Source: Buxus sempervirens (Eukaryota; Streptophyta; Magnoliopsida; Buxales; Buxaceae). From it: a stretch of DNA of 64,000 nt. Positions 19,060-31,425 of this stretch are shown piece after piece. The translations under genes were made by a program, and so were the position numbers. Numbering within the stretch: the stretch's first letter is position 1; every line of letters starts with the position of its first letter. The notes beneath the pieces were generated by a model. That model worked only from the letters and a program-made list of their open reading frames with translations, searched no databases and was not told the origin of the DNA. The stretch spans positions 37,243,829-37,307,828 of the forward strand of contig OX387187.1 of NCBI GenBank assembly GCA_947561395.2, written 5' to 3'.

Positions 19060-21560
19060 CTGATGACCGTTGACGGTGACGCCCAGAACGATGGTGAATA
19101 TATATGCCATGACGGTTTTGCCCTTGTATTTTTGGGGATTTTCCTGGATTCTATATCTCCTCTTCTCTATCTCTCTCTTCCCTTTTCTTTTTTTTTTTTT
19201 TTTTTTTTTTTAGGGTAAGGCTCAGAAATTATATTTCACAAAATTATAAAGTTTTCTTCTTGGTGGAAATCTATCTGGATTTTGTCAGAGTTGAAACTAA
19301 ACTGTAATGGCAAGTAGTTTTCTTTGGTTTTGATTCAATTGGGGAATGGGATTTGGGCAGGCTATGAAGAAAATTTTTCTTAAGAAGAATTCTTTATTTA
19401 GGCAAAAGAATTCTCTCTCTTGTTTGGTTTGAATTAGATGTGGAGGTTAGGAAGAGAAATTGTTAGAATGAAAATAAGAAAAATACACTAATTTAATTTG
19501 TTTTCTCTGTTGGCTTCCATTGGCATCAACAAAATTTTTACAATTTGATATCAAAATCTCCTATTTTGTATGGATTTCCTTTGAGGGGTGTAAGGCTCAT
19601 TACATCTCATGGTTAAGTGTAATTATCTACAGGTGGGGTCTGCTTCAACCAAAATTTTCAAGGCTATGGTTGTGTAACTTGTGTTTGAATATTCAGAATT
19701 CGTATCGTGAGACATTCCTGTTTCTTGCAACACAGTTTCTTTTATTTCTTGCAACACAATTTCTTTTGATTTCCTGAACTTAGGATCATGTTTAGTCTTA
19801 CAAAAAAAATAGGATTTTTTTTCCTCTCTCTTTCCTTATGTTCAAATGCACACTCTACGTTTGGATCTTATAATTTCTTGTGGTTTCTGGGTATCCAAAT
19901 GCTTCCTAAAAGAATTAAAGACAGAGAGAGAAAGATAGGTGAACAGTCCGAATTAAAGGTGAACAGTCGAATTAAATGGTTGGCTGAGTAGGTAGACAGA
20001 CGTTGGAAACAGTGATTCATATTCTGGATCCATATGGTACATATATATCATGAAGTAACCCTAATTGAATTTTTATAGTAAAAATATAGTGGAATTTTTA
20101 CCATATATAGTAGATGTAGGCACATTGTCGAACCATTTAAATTTGCATGTTCGTATTCTTGTTCTTCTTTTCTAATTTCTATTCGTGTTGCACAATTCAC
20201 AATAGTAAAAACAATTATTTAATATGTACGTATACACATATTTATAGGAATAACCGAATCGTTGAACCAATCAATCCGGTGGAAAAAAGTTAAGATTAAG
20301 CGACCCGGTTCGAAAGCAGACCATGGTTCAAGTGAAGGCTAGCTCTGGTAGAGTTTTAAGAATGTTTTGTCTGGGCTACTGGTTAATGGATTTTGGTGGG
20401 TCATGTTTGGGTTAATGGGTCTTTTAAGTATTGATAATGCAAGGACATGGATTTAAGTGTTTTTTCCAAAAAAGGGTGCTTAAGATCTGATGATATCCAT
20501 CCATTTGTAGGGGCTGTTTGGTTGGATAGTGAAGATGTATAGGAGATTTGAAAGTTGGTGTGTGGATTGAGAGTGTGGTAGAGAGCAGACAGACCTAACC
20601 AAGTACAAAGCCCGGTACAAAGGCTGTCATGGTATTTAAGGTAGATCCTTTTCTTTTTTTATTGGTTGAAAATTTAAGGTAGATCCTTGCTTTTTTGTTT
20701 TCCAAGGCCAAATTTTTATTACATGAACAGTCACTCTGAGCATTGTACCCAAAAGTAACTGCAGGACTGCATCTGGGTACGGTAAAAAGAGGTGCATCTT
20801 TATACTTTATACTGTTAGGCTGTATCATACCACAAAACAAGAATGTACTTGTTTGCTGTTCATTTTTTGATACAAAATTGGTTTTTAATGGTACATTTTA
20901 AAAATAATTCAGATTTAGTTACCAAATTCTTTGTAATTACCAATTAATAATACTTTTTTTCAAACAATTAATAACAACATGTGTTATTTTACTGTTCGTG
21001 AAAATTTTCTTCCAAAAAATGTCTTTAAAAGATTTATAAACCTCTTTAAAGACTTGTAGGAAACTATGATTACAATTTACGAAGGGTTTACAAGGGCACT
21101 TTTGGAAGGAAATTTGCATGAACATAAAATAATATTTGTTCTCAATTATTTAAAAATAGCATCATTAATTGTCAATTACAAATTCTGATTAAATCTTAAT
21201 TATTTAAAAAAAATAACCACTAAAAACCAATTTTCCCTTGCCTAAAGTTTTAGTTGGTTATTGTAACAAATTACTTTTTCATGTGATAATTAGCTAAAAA
21301 TCACTTTTTTTTTGGTCTCTTAGATTTATGTCGTAGTTAGATTTAACAAGAATTTTTATACCGTTGCTTACATGACACAACCCTCATTTTTGTTAAAATT
21401 AGTGGTGGCATGTGCATACTACATGTCACCTTATATAAGTTGGGGTTTAAATTCGAACGTGGAAAGAGTAGTGAGGTGGTTATAGTTTTCGATTGTTTTA
21501 GTTGAAGAGGGCAATAATTGGGAAAAAAAAAAGTGAAACCAGAATCTAGGGGAATTTCCC
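19060..21560. other. Intergenic region with no gene
   Basis: It starts with the 3' flank of the 302-aa gene, including a T run at about 19188-19211. The remainder is AT-rich with short repeated phrases (for example TTTAAGGTAGATCCTT near 20636 and 20681). No coding or RNA gene recognised. Confidence 0.5.
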
Positions 21561-21569
21561 CCCTCTTCC

Positions 21570-21950
21570 CTTTATAAATAGTATAGATAATTATAGTTTA
21601 CCTTGTTAAGGCTTTCGGCAATCCCACTTTCCCTTTTGAGGTTTTTGTAATACTGGTTTACCATCTTGAAGTTTGTTGTGTGGAATACTATCCTTCTTTT
21701 AGAGGTTTGACCAATGAGATGGTAAGAGCAAAAACATATGTTGACAACTTTACCCATTTTAAATACCAAGACTACCCTTCAATGGGTTAGAATAAAATGG
21801 GCAAAGTCATCAACATATGTGTTTTTTTTTGTCTTGCCACTTCATCGGTCAAATATCTAAAAGAGGGAAATTGTTACACACAACAAACTTCAAAGTAGTA
21901 AACTAGTATTTCAAAACGATGCATATTATAAGGCTTAGAGATCAAGAAGA
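21570..21950. mobile_element. Fold-back element with long terminal inverted repeats
   Basis: The left arm, about 21640-21775, pairs with the right arm, about 21790-21925. Shared inverted phrases include GAAGTTTGTTGTGTG, CTTTTAGA-GTTTGACC, ACATATGTTGA and CCCATTTTA. The arms are some 130 bp or longer, with a small centre near 21776-21790. Long inverted arms without a coding centre suggest a Mutator-like or fold-back MITE. Outer limits and target duplication were not fixed. Confidence 0.7.
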
Positions 21951-22249
21951 AGTTAGTGAAATTGAAATTCTCTATCATAGATGTAACTAAAATAGATAAA
22001 AAAGTTAGTGAAATTTGTTCGCTGATGATATTGGATCCACAAGTTAAACAACCTAAAATTGGATACCACAATAACCTTATCTTTATATTATTTTTGGTCA
22101 ACTAGAACTAAGTGCAAGAAAAGAGAGTTTATAAGGCCTCTACAAAAAGGGAAAGTAGATTTATTATTATTATTATTATTTTGTTTATAAGGCCTCTATA
22201 AATGTTTTATGATTATTTTGTGCCAATAATTATTATTTGAAAGTAAAAT

Positions 22250-22355
22250 ATAATCATCATAAGCATAAGTTAGTTCCCACTGAAGTGGGGTCCATGACAC
22301 GGATCTTATCTTTTCACACCGTTGTATCACAAATCATATCTTCTGTTAATTTATG
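22250..22355 (-). mobile_element. RTE-clade LINE 3' end, short fragment
   Basis: The plus strand ATCATCATAAGCATAAGTT...CCCACTGAAGTGGGGTCCATGACACGGATCTTATC segment parallels the 3' end of the copy at 9621-9730 (CATAAGCCAGCTCCCACC...). Only the last 100 bp or so remain. Confidence 0.65.
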
Positions 22356-22912
22356 TTTATCTTAAAAAAAACATACATTCCAAATTTGTGGGATTTGTTA
22401 ATAAGAAAATTAGTGAAGATTCAAAATGTAGCAGGTAAAATATTAAATTTTTTCTATTCATAAGGGAAGAATCATAGTTGCTTATAAAATTCTAGACAGA
22501 AAAATTAACTAAGGTGGGCAACTCACACGTGGAAGCATATATATATTTAGAGACCTTGAGTTCTTTATATCTACAATTAGTCAAACTTTGGATTACATGT
22601 TAAGAAGCACCTAAAAAATTAAGATGGCCATTAACTCATTTGACAAAACCTAACACACGTGTACCATTGAGGCTTGTATAAGTTAAAGATGTTGTCTTTG
22701 TGACTAACCTAGAGGTTTCCTTATTAAATAAATGGTTTGGATTAGTTAGATTAATTTTCCAAGTGACATAATCTGGTCTCTTAGGATATATCAAAATACC
22801 TTTCCCCATTTTTGAAAGTAGATCAGCAAGGTTAATTAATCAATTTTCTTGAGTGAGTATGGGAATTTATAGAAATTCATGTTAAGTTTAGTTCTTGTTA
22901 TTGACATGCAGA

Positions 22913-23112
22913 TTAGACAAAATTTCGATAGCTTTGAAAAAGTCGAGATCCGTCATACCTACAGAGAAGCAAATCAGGCAGCTGACAAGCTTGCTAATTT
23001 TGCTCTAAATTCATATTCATGTACTTGGTTATTAAATCCTTCCCCTTTTTAATCCCTGTGTTCCTAGGATGATTTCTTAGTAATATATTTTCTTTTAATA
23101 TAAAAAAAAATT
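22913..23112 (+). mobile_element. 5'-truncated L1-type LINE: RNase H end and A tail
   Basis: The plus strand encodes EIRHTYREANQAADKLANFA, the C-terminal RNase H segment found at the end of plant L1 reverse transcriptase proteins. A short non-coding tail and AAAAAAAAA at about 23101-23109 follow. The upstream catalytic domains are absent. Confidence 0.75.
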
Positions 23113-23385
23113 TATTGACATGCATGTGGGATCCTATGGCTTATGAGAAAACTAAGTTTCTCAAGCCCTTTTCTCATTATGCAATGAAGCCTTATCTCAA
23201 CTTCAAATGAGTAGTTCTATACTAAAGAGTTTACATCATCTGTGATGTGAGACAGGCGGGCAGGTGACCTATTTTTCTGGTAATTATTATATCACCACGT
23301 ATATATTTGCAATATCTCGTGATTATTTATCTACAACCAAAATATGTATAGAAATGGATGTAGTCAAACTAAGACTTGAAATCGG

Positions 23386-23513
23386 CTGGAGCCCCTTGTT
23401 GGAATATCTGCTAACCCAATAGTGAGTGGGGTGTACACGTCTGTGAATGATGTTGACATGTACACCCCACTCACCGTTGGACCAGCAGATCTTCCACTGT
23501 AGGCTCCAACTAA
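23386..23513. repeat. Long near-perfect hairpin (fold-back MITE), arms of about 58 bp
   Basis: The left arm contains TGGAATATCTGCTAACCCAA and GTGAGTGGGGTGTACACGTC. The right arm is its near reverse complement, with ACATGTACACCCCACTCAC and TTGGACCAGCAGATCTTCCA. The loop is only about 8-10 bp around TGAATGAT. Such a stem could fold in RNA, but a related element at 13921 shows it is a dispersed repeat. Confidence 0.85.
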
Positions 23514-23519
23514 TATGGC

Positions 23520-25950
23520 CTCGTCAAACCAACTCTTATATGAGCTCTTGATCGTAGACGAGATGGCTAGAAACTAGAAATCATCTACATTACTTGAACA
23601 GCTTTGTGATTAGCTTGTTGAATTTAAAAAAAAAAAGATAAAATGCTTTATTTTTTAAAAAAAGTTATTTTTCAAATGCAATTTACCAATCACAAACCTA
23701 TATGTTGTTGCACATTTCTTGTTACAGAGTAGGTGTGCCCAGACTAGAGCAACTTTTTATTCCGCAATATTTTGTTCATTACCCTCTCTAGATTCTTTGA
23801 CTTGCATGAAAAGAGATGACAAACTATTGCAATTCACCATGACAAGTATCCTCATGAAATAATATAAAATTTTGATGTTTAGAATATTTTTTTATCACAA
23901 TGAGTTCATTTCTTGAGATTGTCTTAATGTAATGTCACTTCAGTAGTGATCCTGATTAGCATAAACTCGCCACTTAATCAAGCTGAAAAAACATAACTTG
24001 GATCATCAACCAAAGACGGACATGGACACAAACGGATGCATAGACGCACACACACACACGCGCACACACACATAGATATATATATATTATAAAGCGAACA
24101 CCTATTTTTTGGCTGATATTGATACCAAAAACACCATCCACTTTTTATCAAATTAACTCCTACACCAATTTGTTAATGCCACGTATATCAGTAACCAACT
24201 GCCAAGCATTTTAATATCCAAAAAACCCTCAATTCTCTTTCAAATTTGCTACACACATAGCTCGTGCAATCCCCTAATATATTTAAAGGGAGAGAGGAAA
24301 TTATTCAATACTAAAAGCAGAACAACTTCCCTCACTGTAATAGGGTGCATTTACTTTAATTAGTACCTATGGCATGGTATGACACGTACACACTTAAACC
24401 CTAAAATGGATTGATACATCAAGTCATGGTAAGGTTATATGGATAACATAGGAATTTTCAAAAATTTTGAAAGGACAATTTTTTTTTTTGGCAAACCAAA
24501 ATATCAGGCTTTATAATAGTATAGATATAGATAAATCTTAATGTCTGCACCAAGAGAGTGACTTCGCTTTAAGTAGTGCCACAGAAAAATTTTTAAATAA
24601 TGTTTACCGTCTTATGCATAATAATCTCTTGACTCTCTTTTGTATTTAGCGTTTTCTTTTCTTCATAGACATTTTCAAAGTCTTTCTAAAGGCTTGTTTG
24701 ATTATAATGTCAATGTCACTGGATAAAGGGATATGTTAATCTCAGTAATGCCAAAGGAAATGGTATTCAATAGAGGAAGAAAAAATAAAAATCTTATTTG
24801 AAGAACACGAAAGCAAAGGAAAATGAACTTTTCATTTGTTTGGTTCACAGGAAAATGTAAGCTCACTGGAAAGTAATTTTCTATAACGCCCCATTTTTCC
24901 ACTAAAATACTCTCAAAACTTTCTATTCAGTATTCTCTTCTACCCCAGAATGCTGATACCTATTAAAATAAGTAGAGAATCCTATATTCAAACCTACAAG
25001 ACAGCCTAAAATTAATATCAACCAACTGGCAAATGTTTATTATTCTCTAAAATATAATATGCTTTCTAGTAGTAATGGCAAAGAGCACTGGCAATAATAA
25101 TAACAATAATAATAATAATAGTCTAAAATATAATAATGTCTTCTAGTAGGGATTGTAAAGCGGACCGGCAGCTCGAAGGAAATAAAAAAAAAAATAATAA
25201 CTGATGTATAAAGTCAATAATGAGGAGGTATAATTGATATAGTTGGAATAAGGTTTGGAAGTAATCTAATGGATATCAGTTTCTTGAACAGGAATGGCAA
25301 ACCATATGAAGAAAGAAGCCATCATTGCAAGTAGTTCAGCTAAGATGAATGAGCAGAGAAACACACTACTGATTCTCTTAAAGGCACCCAGTTCAGAAAC
25401 ATTACCAGAACTCCCAACAGCATATGTATCCACTGGGCAATAGGAAAGGCTTATACACTACTTATCTAGACTACAGAGATGCTCATGCCCATTCATGCTC
25501 TTTTCTGTAAAGTTATTACACATCCCCTGCTCATGTTGATCTTGCTATCTGAGACAGATCCTATCATCCTATGATCACAAATTAGAAAGCAAAATTCAGA
25601 ATTTAAGAGACCATGGAAGAGTTCAATTATAGTTTCAAGCAAAACCAGATAAACTGAAAAAGCAGGTCCAAACATACACGCGCAAACTGACATGTATGTG
25701 TATATAGGCATTGAGTAGATAGATCAAATGCAGAGCATGACCTTCCTATAGAACATTAAAAATTATGAAATATCAAAGGACAAACCCAGACTTTGACAGA
25801 AAACTCTATCCTCGTTTTAACAATTTTTCCCTTTCCAACGAGAAAAATACTCTAGACAAGTTAATTTTTCTGGAAAACCTACTTTCCAGGTCACTTCTCT
25901 TAGCAACCAACCATTTAACAGAGAATTCAATGGCATAACTATTATAAATA
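23520..25950. other. Gene-poor AT-rich region
   Basis: It contains a CA/TA microsatellite near 24045-24090, a possible decayed Helitron-like stretch from about 24075 to 24283 ending CCCCTAA, and short AAT repeats near 25095-25120. No gene recognised. Confidence 0.5.
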
Positions 25951-25962
25951 ATCTAAGGACAA

Positions 25963-26563
25963 CCTTCAGCATCATAGGAAGTCTTGGGCTATGTCACCGC
26001 ATGTTTGCACTCTTTGTATGAGGGCTGGGGAGTCAGTGGATCACTTGCTGTTACATTGTGAATTTGTGGAGCTTTATTTGGAGGAGATTGTTGGCCTTGG
26101 CTGGAATACAGTGGGTTCTACCTATATATCTTGGTGAGATGGCACACTAATGCGATTTCCACATTTGTCGGAGAGGGAGAAATCTATATTCGGCCGTATT
26201 CTTTGCTACTATCTGGGTAGAGTGGCTTAACCATAATAGAAGGATTTTTTGAGTCACCTACAATGGCTGAGAGTTAATCCTAAACAAAGCTATGGGTCTT
26301 GCAGTCTTTTGGATATTAATTTTTGCTGAATGGGGTGAATATGTGATGAGGGATATTATAAGAAATTGGGAGACACATATCTTAGGGCGGTTAGCAAGTG
26401 GTGTAAGGCTGTGCGGATGGTTATGTGATGTTTTCTTCTGATTGTTTGATGTTTTTGTTTTTTTTTGGACACATCCCATTCATCATGGGATATGTTCCCA
26501 TCTATGTATCTTTCTCTTCATTATATCTTCTAATATATTATTCACATTACTGATAAAAAAAAA
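25963..26563 (+). mobile_element. 5'-truncated L1-type LINE with target-site duplication
   Basis: The plus strand encodes the zinc-binding region after plant LINE reverse transcriptase (zf-RVT): HVCTLCMRAGESVDHLLLHC, then CEFVELYLEEIVGLGW, with later stops. It ends in ten or more A near 26554-26563. ATCTAAGGACAA (25951-25962) and ATCTGAGGACAA (26564-26575) flank it, 11 of 12 identical. The element is dead. Confidence 0.85.
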
Positions 26564-26858
26564 ATCTGAGGACAAAGTTAGTCTCAGGTAGGTCACACAG
26601 AAAGAAATAAGTAAGCTGTAAATTATTTACCTTCAAGAATAGCCAAAAAGAAAAAACATTTTCTTACCATTTCTATCATTACAATAAAAGACATTGAAGT
26701 CTGTAAACCCCATTAAATTACTCAAATTCAGCATCAATAACATGTGGAAGATTTAAGCAAATGAAAGTTTTCTAAAGCCCGTAGCCAAATTGCCAACCTA
26801 ACAAAAAATTATAGACGAAATTACCAATGGGTGATTTCACCTGTGCCATGATCTACAT

Positions 26859-27970
26859 TCAATTAGAAGAACCACAAGTGCCCCCATTAACATCAGTTTG
26901 TGTTTCTCTCACCCTGAATTCATCAAGGTAATTCTGGTAGATATAAGAAGCAAACCCCCAAAGAGCCAACAACAAGGCAATCACCTTAACTCCATCCATC
27001 TTGTCATGTAAAACAACCACAGCAGAAACAGGAGCAACAGCTAAAGCCACTGTGCTGATTGCATTTGAGAAGAGAGAAGAAACCACAAAAATTAAGCCAA
27101 CAACACCAACAGAACAGACCTGCCAAGCCATAGCCGTCCAGGCCAAAGTCATAACATAAGATACTCTCCCTTTTCCAAACCCCTCCATTTCCCCATTCAA
27201 AGTCCTCCATTCCCCACTTGCAAATAAGCCCAATATGGAAATACAAGTGGCCACGAACGATGTGTAGATTTGCATTTCCAATACCACAGAAAATGTTTCC
27301 TTCTTTATAACCTTCTGAAATGATAACTGCATGAGGGAAAGCAGTAAGGAGTAGATAGCTGACGCAGCAAGGGTACACAAGAAGCCAACCACAAACTTTC
27401 CTTTAGAGACACCAGTTGATTCCGAAGAATTGGCGTGTACTGCTAGGAGCGAAGCAGATAAAGTGAGGATAACAACTGAGTTCAATATTAAAGCAGTGAA
27501 CTTCTGAGAATTAATGAAGAATGAGAATATTGCATTAAAAGCCAATTGGGTTGCACAGACAAGGGAATAAGTAGAGGCAGAGAGGTATAGTAACCCAATT
27601 GAATATAGAAAGTTGTCACCAGCTAAAAGTATGCCAAGAAAGAAGTACATTAAGGTGAGAGTGGCAATAGAAGCCTGAGTTGACGTGGTAATTGGAGTAG
27701 TGGTGATGGTGGAAGCGGCTGGGTTGGAGGGAAGGAAGAATAATGGGAGAAGCAGTACTGGGAAACCTGCGGTTTGGACCATTGTAGCCATCCATTTACT
27801 ATTTCCTCCTTGGTCATAATAAAATCTCCCTAGGAGAACAGCAGCAGATTGACCAATGATAAGAAAAGCAATGTTGAGTGCCACCAAGAGCCACCATAGC
27901 CAGCGGTTACGTTTGAGTATTGGTAAGTTGTTGATGTTTGAATCTTTTGGCAAGTTCAATTCCTCTGTCA
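26859..27970 (-). CDS. Purine permease (PUP10/11/21-like), main exon, gene A
   Basis: PUP proteins are plasma-membrane proton-coupled transporters of purines and related bases in the drug/metabolite transporter superfamily. The exon encodes about 369 residues plus a shared codon. Seen here: a Lys/Arg-rich loop KRNRWLWWLLV, a first membrane segment, then the family hallmark LLGRFYYDQGGNSKWMAT and QTAGFPVLLLPLFF, and further hydrophobic segments (about ten in total) to WGFASYIYQNYLDEF. The open frame reaches an ATG at 27989, but TTTCTAG|TGACAG at 27971-27973 looks like an acceptor and the paralogue at 33973 has no ATG there, so a tiny upstream exon is likely (29523-29547). Without it the protein would start MSPSFLVTEEL. 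The tandem paralogue lies 6 kb upstream on the same strand. Confidence 0.93.
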
Positions 27971-28019
27971 CTAGAAATGAAGGTGACATACAGAATAATT
28001 TAAGTTACTATCCTTCCAA

Positions 28020-29500
28020 TAAAAAGGGATAAGAAAGGATAAGAAATTTTTAATAGAACATTTCACAATTCATTATGTGTAATAAGACAAGAAGTTGTTA
28101 GTCAAAGGAAAAAACATGGAAAGCCAACCAAATAGTCAAGGATTTCAATTAACCATTCAAATTTGTAGAATATTTGGGAAGAACATCTGGAATGATCTTT
28201 GTCAGATTAAAAGAGCCATTAATCATGGAATCCTTTCCCCACTCAAGGTTTTCACAAAAGGAGATGATGATGATGATGATACACAATAAAAATATTTCCT
28301 CTTTTCTTTTTCCTTTTTTTTTTTTTTTTTTGGATAGACTAAATGAATTAAACTTCTTTCTTATTTGAGAAAATAAGTAAAATCCACAACTTCTCTCACT
28401 GGAAATGAACATGTTAAGATAGTGCAGAACTCATCTTATGGGAATTGCAAATAAAGCGAGGAAATATAAAAAAGCAAGTGATTACGAAACCATTTTTAGA
28501 ACTACAGAAATTTCAGAAGAAACCCGCTTTGCATTACTAATCTATGTTCAAAATTGGACTGGTTTCTGCAAGTTATAAAATTAGAAAAATATGACGAAAA
28601 TGGGTAGCATAATTATATTTAAATAATTGGAAATATAGTTCTGTTTGGTCTGGAATAGGATAGATTGGAATTTAAGTTTAAAAAAGAATTATGCTCAAGA
28701 AAATGTTCAGATTATCTAAAGGGAGTTTTTGTAAGTTTAATGTAGAGCAGACAATCAATTATTTTGGGCTAAAAAAGTATGGATACAAACTTAGAAAAGA
28801 AAAATCAATGCCACTATTATTACAGTGATTAAACCCAACTTTATTTGCCGATATAGATTACTGATGATTGGAAAATTTTGATATAAATTAATTAGCTATT
28901 AATTTTGAGATAAAAACCAACCATTTATTTGCCAATCTATATGACTAAAAGTTCAAAAGATGTAAGATAAATTAATTAGCTAAAAAGAAGTTCAGATACT
29001 TAAGCATACGATATTTGGCAAGTAGAGATCAATAAATAAACTACGTGATGAAGCAAGTACTAATTTCGTAATTTTACAGATTCAAAGAAAATCAAATAAC
29101 AAGATAAAACAGAAAATGCTCAAATTTTAATACTTGGACAAAGAGGGGAATACAATTTATACAGCAAAACAGAACATTAACAAACAAAAATTCCGTGTAT
29201 TTCAAATTCCCAGCTATGTAGAAGATGATTCAAGGTTCCATTCTAGAGCTGTATATAACGTTATGGGAATAACGTGGTCGGCTGCTTAAGCCTGCTTGTG
29301 AGGAATAAAGGTTGAGAGCCTTGCTGCCCAGTATGATCAGGTAAATAAAAGAACTGAAGAAACACACGAAAATTTGTTACAGAATACAGGTAGTAGTTGA
29401 ATTTGACCGAATGTGTTGTAGATGTGAAATTAGGTCGTAAATAACATGAACAACTGTATTCTGGTACGAAGCCCATGTTCAAATAGAGAAAATAATCAAA
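28020..29500 (-). other. Probable intron 1 of purine permease gene A
   Basis: AT-rich, without a real open frame. It includes a GATGATGATGATGAT run near 28262-28280 and a 20-base T run near 28312-28331. No other gene seen. Confidence 0.5.
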
Positions 29501-29522
29501 CAAAAATGTACGGAGATCATAC

Positions 29523-29547
29523 CTTGCGGTTGATTTGGGGGAAGCAT
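29523..29547 (-). CDS. Candidate first exon of purine permease gene A (8 codons)
   Basis: The minus strand reads ATGCTTCCCCCAAATCAACC then GCAAG|GTATGATC. Eight codons (MLPPNQPQ) plus one base fit the phase of the acceptor at 27970, giving MLPPNQPQ-VTEELNLP. The resulting intron is about 1.55 kb, close to the 1.53 kb of gene B. This supports the model, but short exons can arise by chance; cDNA is needed. Confidence 0.5.
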
Positions 29548-29649
29548 CCTCCAAATCCAAAGCTTAAACTTGTGACGGCGGAAAGAAAGAAACAAAAAGG
29601 GATTTCCTTGCCTTCGATGAACCGTTGGAGGTGACCTGTGAGTTGTAGG

Positions 29650-30321
29650 TAGAGGTGGCAATCGGTTGGGTTTGGGTTGATGTATGGGGTTATCAGCCCA
29701 AAGGCTCAACTCCAAACCCGCCCGTTTTATAAACGGGTTGGAATATCCCAACCCGCTTCAACCTGCCAATCCGTTTAAACCCATTAAAATAATTTAAATT
29801 ATTACTAAAATTTGAAAATTTTTAATTCATTCTAATATCAAAGTCTATGCAAATTCTATTTTTTAATTCATTCTAATATCAAAATACACCTAACAAGCAC
29901 AATAAGAAAACAATCATAAAGATATAACTAAAATAACATGAAGAAAAAAATCTACAACATAATAATAAAGTTTTAAAAGTCCTTACTTGCCATCAAGGCC
30001 TTAATTTATATTAGTAGAGCTTAAGAAATTTGAAATATTTATATGTAGAAAATCTTTCTTCACTTTATCCTTTGTTATTATTATATTAAAAGATGAAAGG
30101 TTGAGTAGCCACAACTATTATTAGTATAATGTTCAAAACTTTTATTATACATAAAAATTAATCGGGTCATTTCAGGTTGAGGGATCAAACCCTAACCCAA
30201 CCCGTTTATAATCGGGTTGAGAATTTACGACCCAAACCCAACCCATAAGTTGAAACACTCAACCCACACCCCCCTAAGACCTGGCGGCTTGGCGGGTCAC
30301 GGGTCACAATTGCCACCTCTA
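29650..30321 (-). mobile_element. hAT-type non-autonomous transposon (672 bp)
   Basis: Ends are TAGAGGTGGCAATC and ATTGCCACCTCTA, inverted. Flanks GTTGTAGG (29642-29649) and GTTGCAAG (30322-30329) agree at 6 of 8 bases, the 8-bp duplication size of hAT elements. Both sub-ends are rich in AACCCAACCC. It is the inverted counterpart of the copy at 47719-48392, sharing long internal phrases. It sits just upstream of purine permease gene A, so it may affect that promoter. Confidence 0.85.
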
Positions 30322-30822
30322 GTTGCAAGTGATGTGGAAAGTGATTAGGATTGATTTAGGGGAATTTTAATGTGTTTTGAGATAGAATAGGGCGCTGATC
30401 AGAGAGATTTAGTCCCAATTTATTGCTAATAAGGGCTTAACGGGTTTAACAGAGAAGTCAAGAAGAAGCACGGGATACAGAGAGGGACGGAGAAGAAACA
30501 GTACCAATGCATGATTGGAGCCCAGATTGGAAAAATTACACTTACGCCTTAGATCCGTCACATTTCGCAAATACCAAAAACTCTTTATATTTACACCATG
30601 AGACCCTGACATTTAGAAAATACTAAAAATACTCTTCATGCATGCACAAACGATCATAAGCTATTTTCTATGAATAAAATTTGCTTATGTCAGAAATTTT
30701 TTTTATATCTAAAATACCCTTTTAAGTTTAAGCAAAATACTTTATATCATATGTTAAACAATAAAATTACCATTACCTATTTTTTTTGTACTATTACCAT
30801 TACCTATTCACATACAGTGAAA

Positions 30823-31038
30823 TCTATACAGTATATAACGAGAATAGGTCCCTTGGAAAGTGTGCCAACAACTATTCACGACTCTCCTAAAAAGCTCCTA
30901 CCACCCTTACTGTTCGTTCTAAAGGCATCCTTAATATAGGGTTAAAAATGTCAAAACTCTGCTTATTCATTTAAAATATGGATAGTTGCAAAACTATTTC
31001 TTCCCTCTACATGTAGTATTACATGTGCACTTTGTTAG
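30823..31038 (+). mobile_element. Helitron-like element (216 bp)
   Basis: Starts TCTATACAGTATATAACGAG and ends CACTTTGTTAG, with A before and T after. The end reads TTAG instead of CTRR, so it is a variant or decayed end. A palindrome ACATGTAGTATTACATGT lies close to the 3' end. The interior matches the copy at 40635. Confidence 0.55.
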
Positions 31039-31194
31039 TTTTTAAATAATGACTAATGAAGGAAGTTGGAAGTTTTTATTTGTTGCAAAATATTTAGTTG
31101 CATCAACTCTTTAATTTGAATTGAATGTTTTTTTTAATGTTATATTGGCTTTTAAATGAATTTTATCTCAGGAAATAGTTTACCTTTTCAACAT

Positions 31195-31425
31195 TCTTAA
31201 AAAGGGTTATAAATTGTCTGCCGCCTTTGATTGTAGCTGTCACTGCTGCTTGATTCAGATGTTGACACATGTAACATCTAACGGTTGTAGTTTTTTTCTT
31301 TTCAAAAATGTAAAAAGCAAACTTTTTGATGAAAAAAATCCAACGTGAGATGCTACACATGACAGCATCTCACAGCGCTGCAGGAATAGCAATAGTAAGC
31401 GGCAGTAGATGATATCTTCCCCTTA
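31195..31425. mobile_element. MITE, family with GAGATGCTGCCATGT ends (copy 1)
   Basis: Contains GTAACATCTAACGGTTG and GTGAGATGCTACACATGACAGCATCTCA, which recur at 38455-38625 in the other orientation, and more distantly at 61235 and 62060. Coding potential is absent. Confidence 0.55.

Noticed and set aside
20300..20350. GGTTCGAAAGC phrase as a tRNA B box
   Set aside because: No matching A box, acceptor stem or anticodon arm at the right distance.
27971..27989. ATG at 27989 as start of purine permease A
   Set aside because: It overlaps a good acceptor (TTTCTAG), and the paralogue has no ATG at this place. It is not fully excluded and remains the fallback if exon 1 is wrong.
29261..29560. MDLEDASPKSTA frame as purine permease A first exon
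   Set aside because: It starts with TTG, not ATG, and its splice phase (two bases) does not fit the acceptor.
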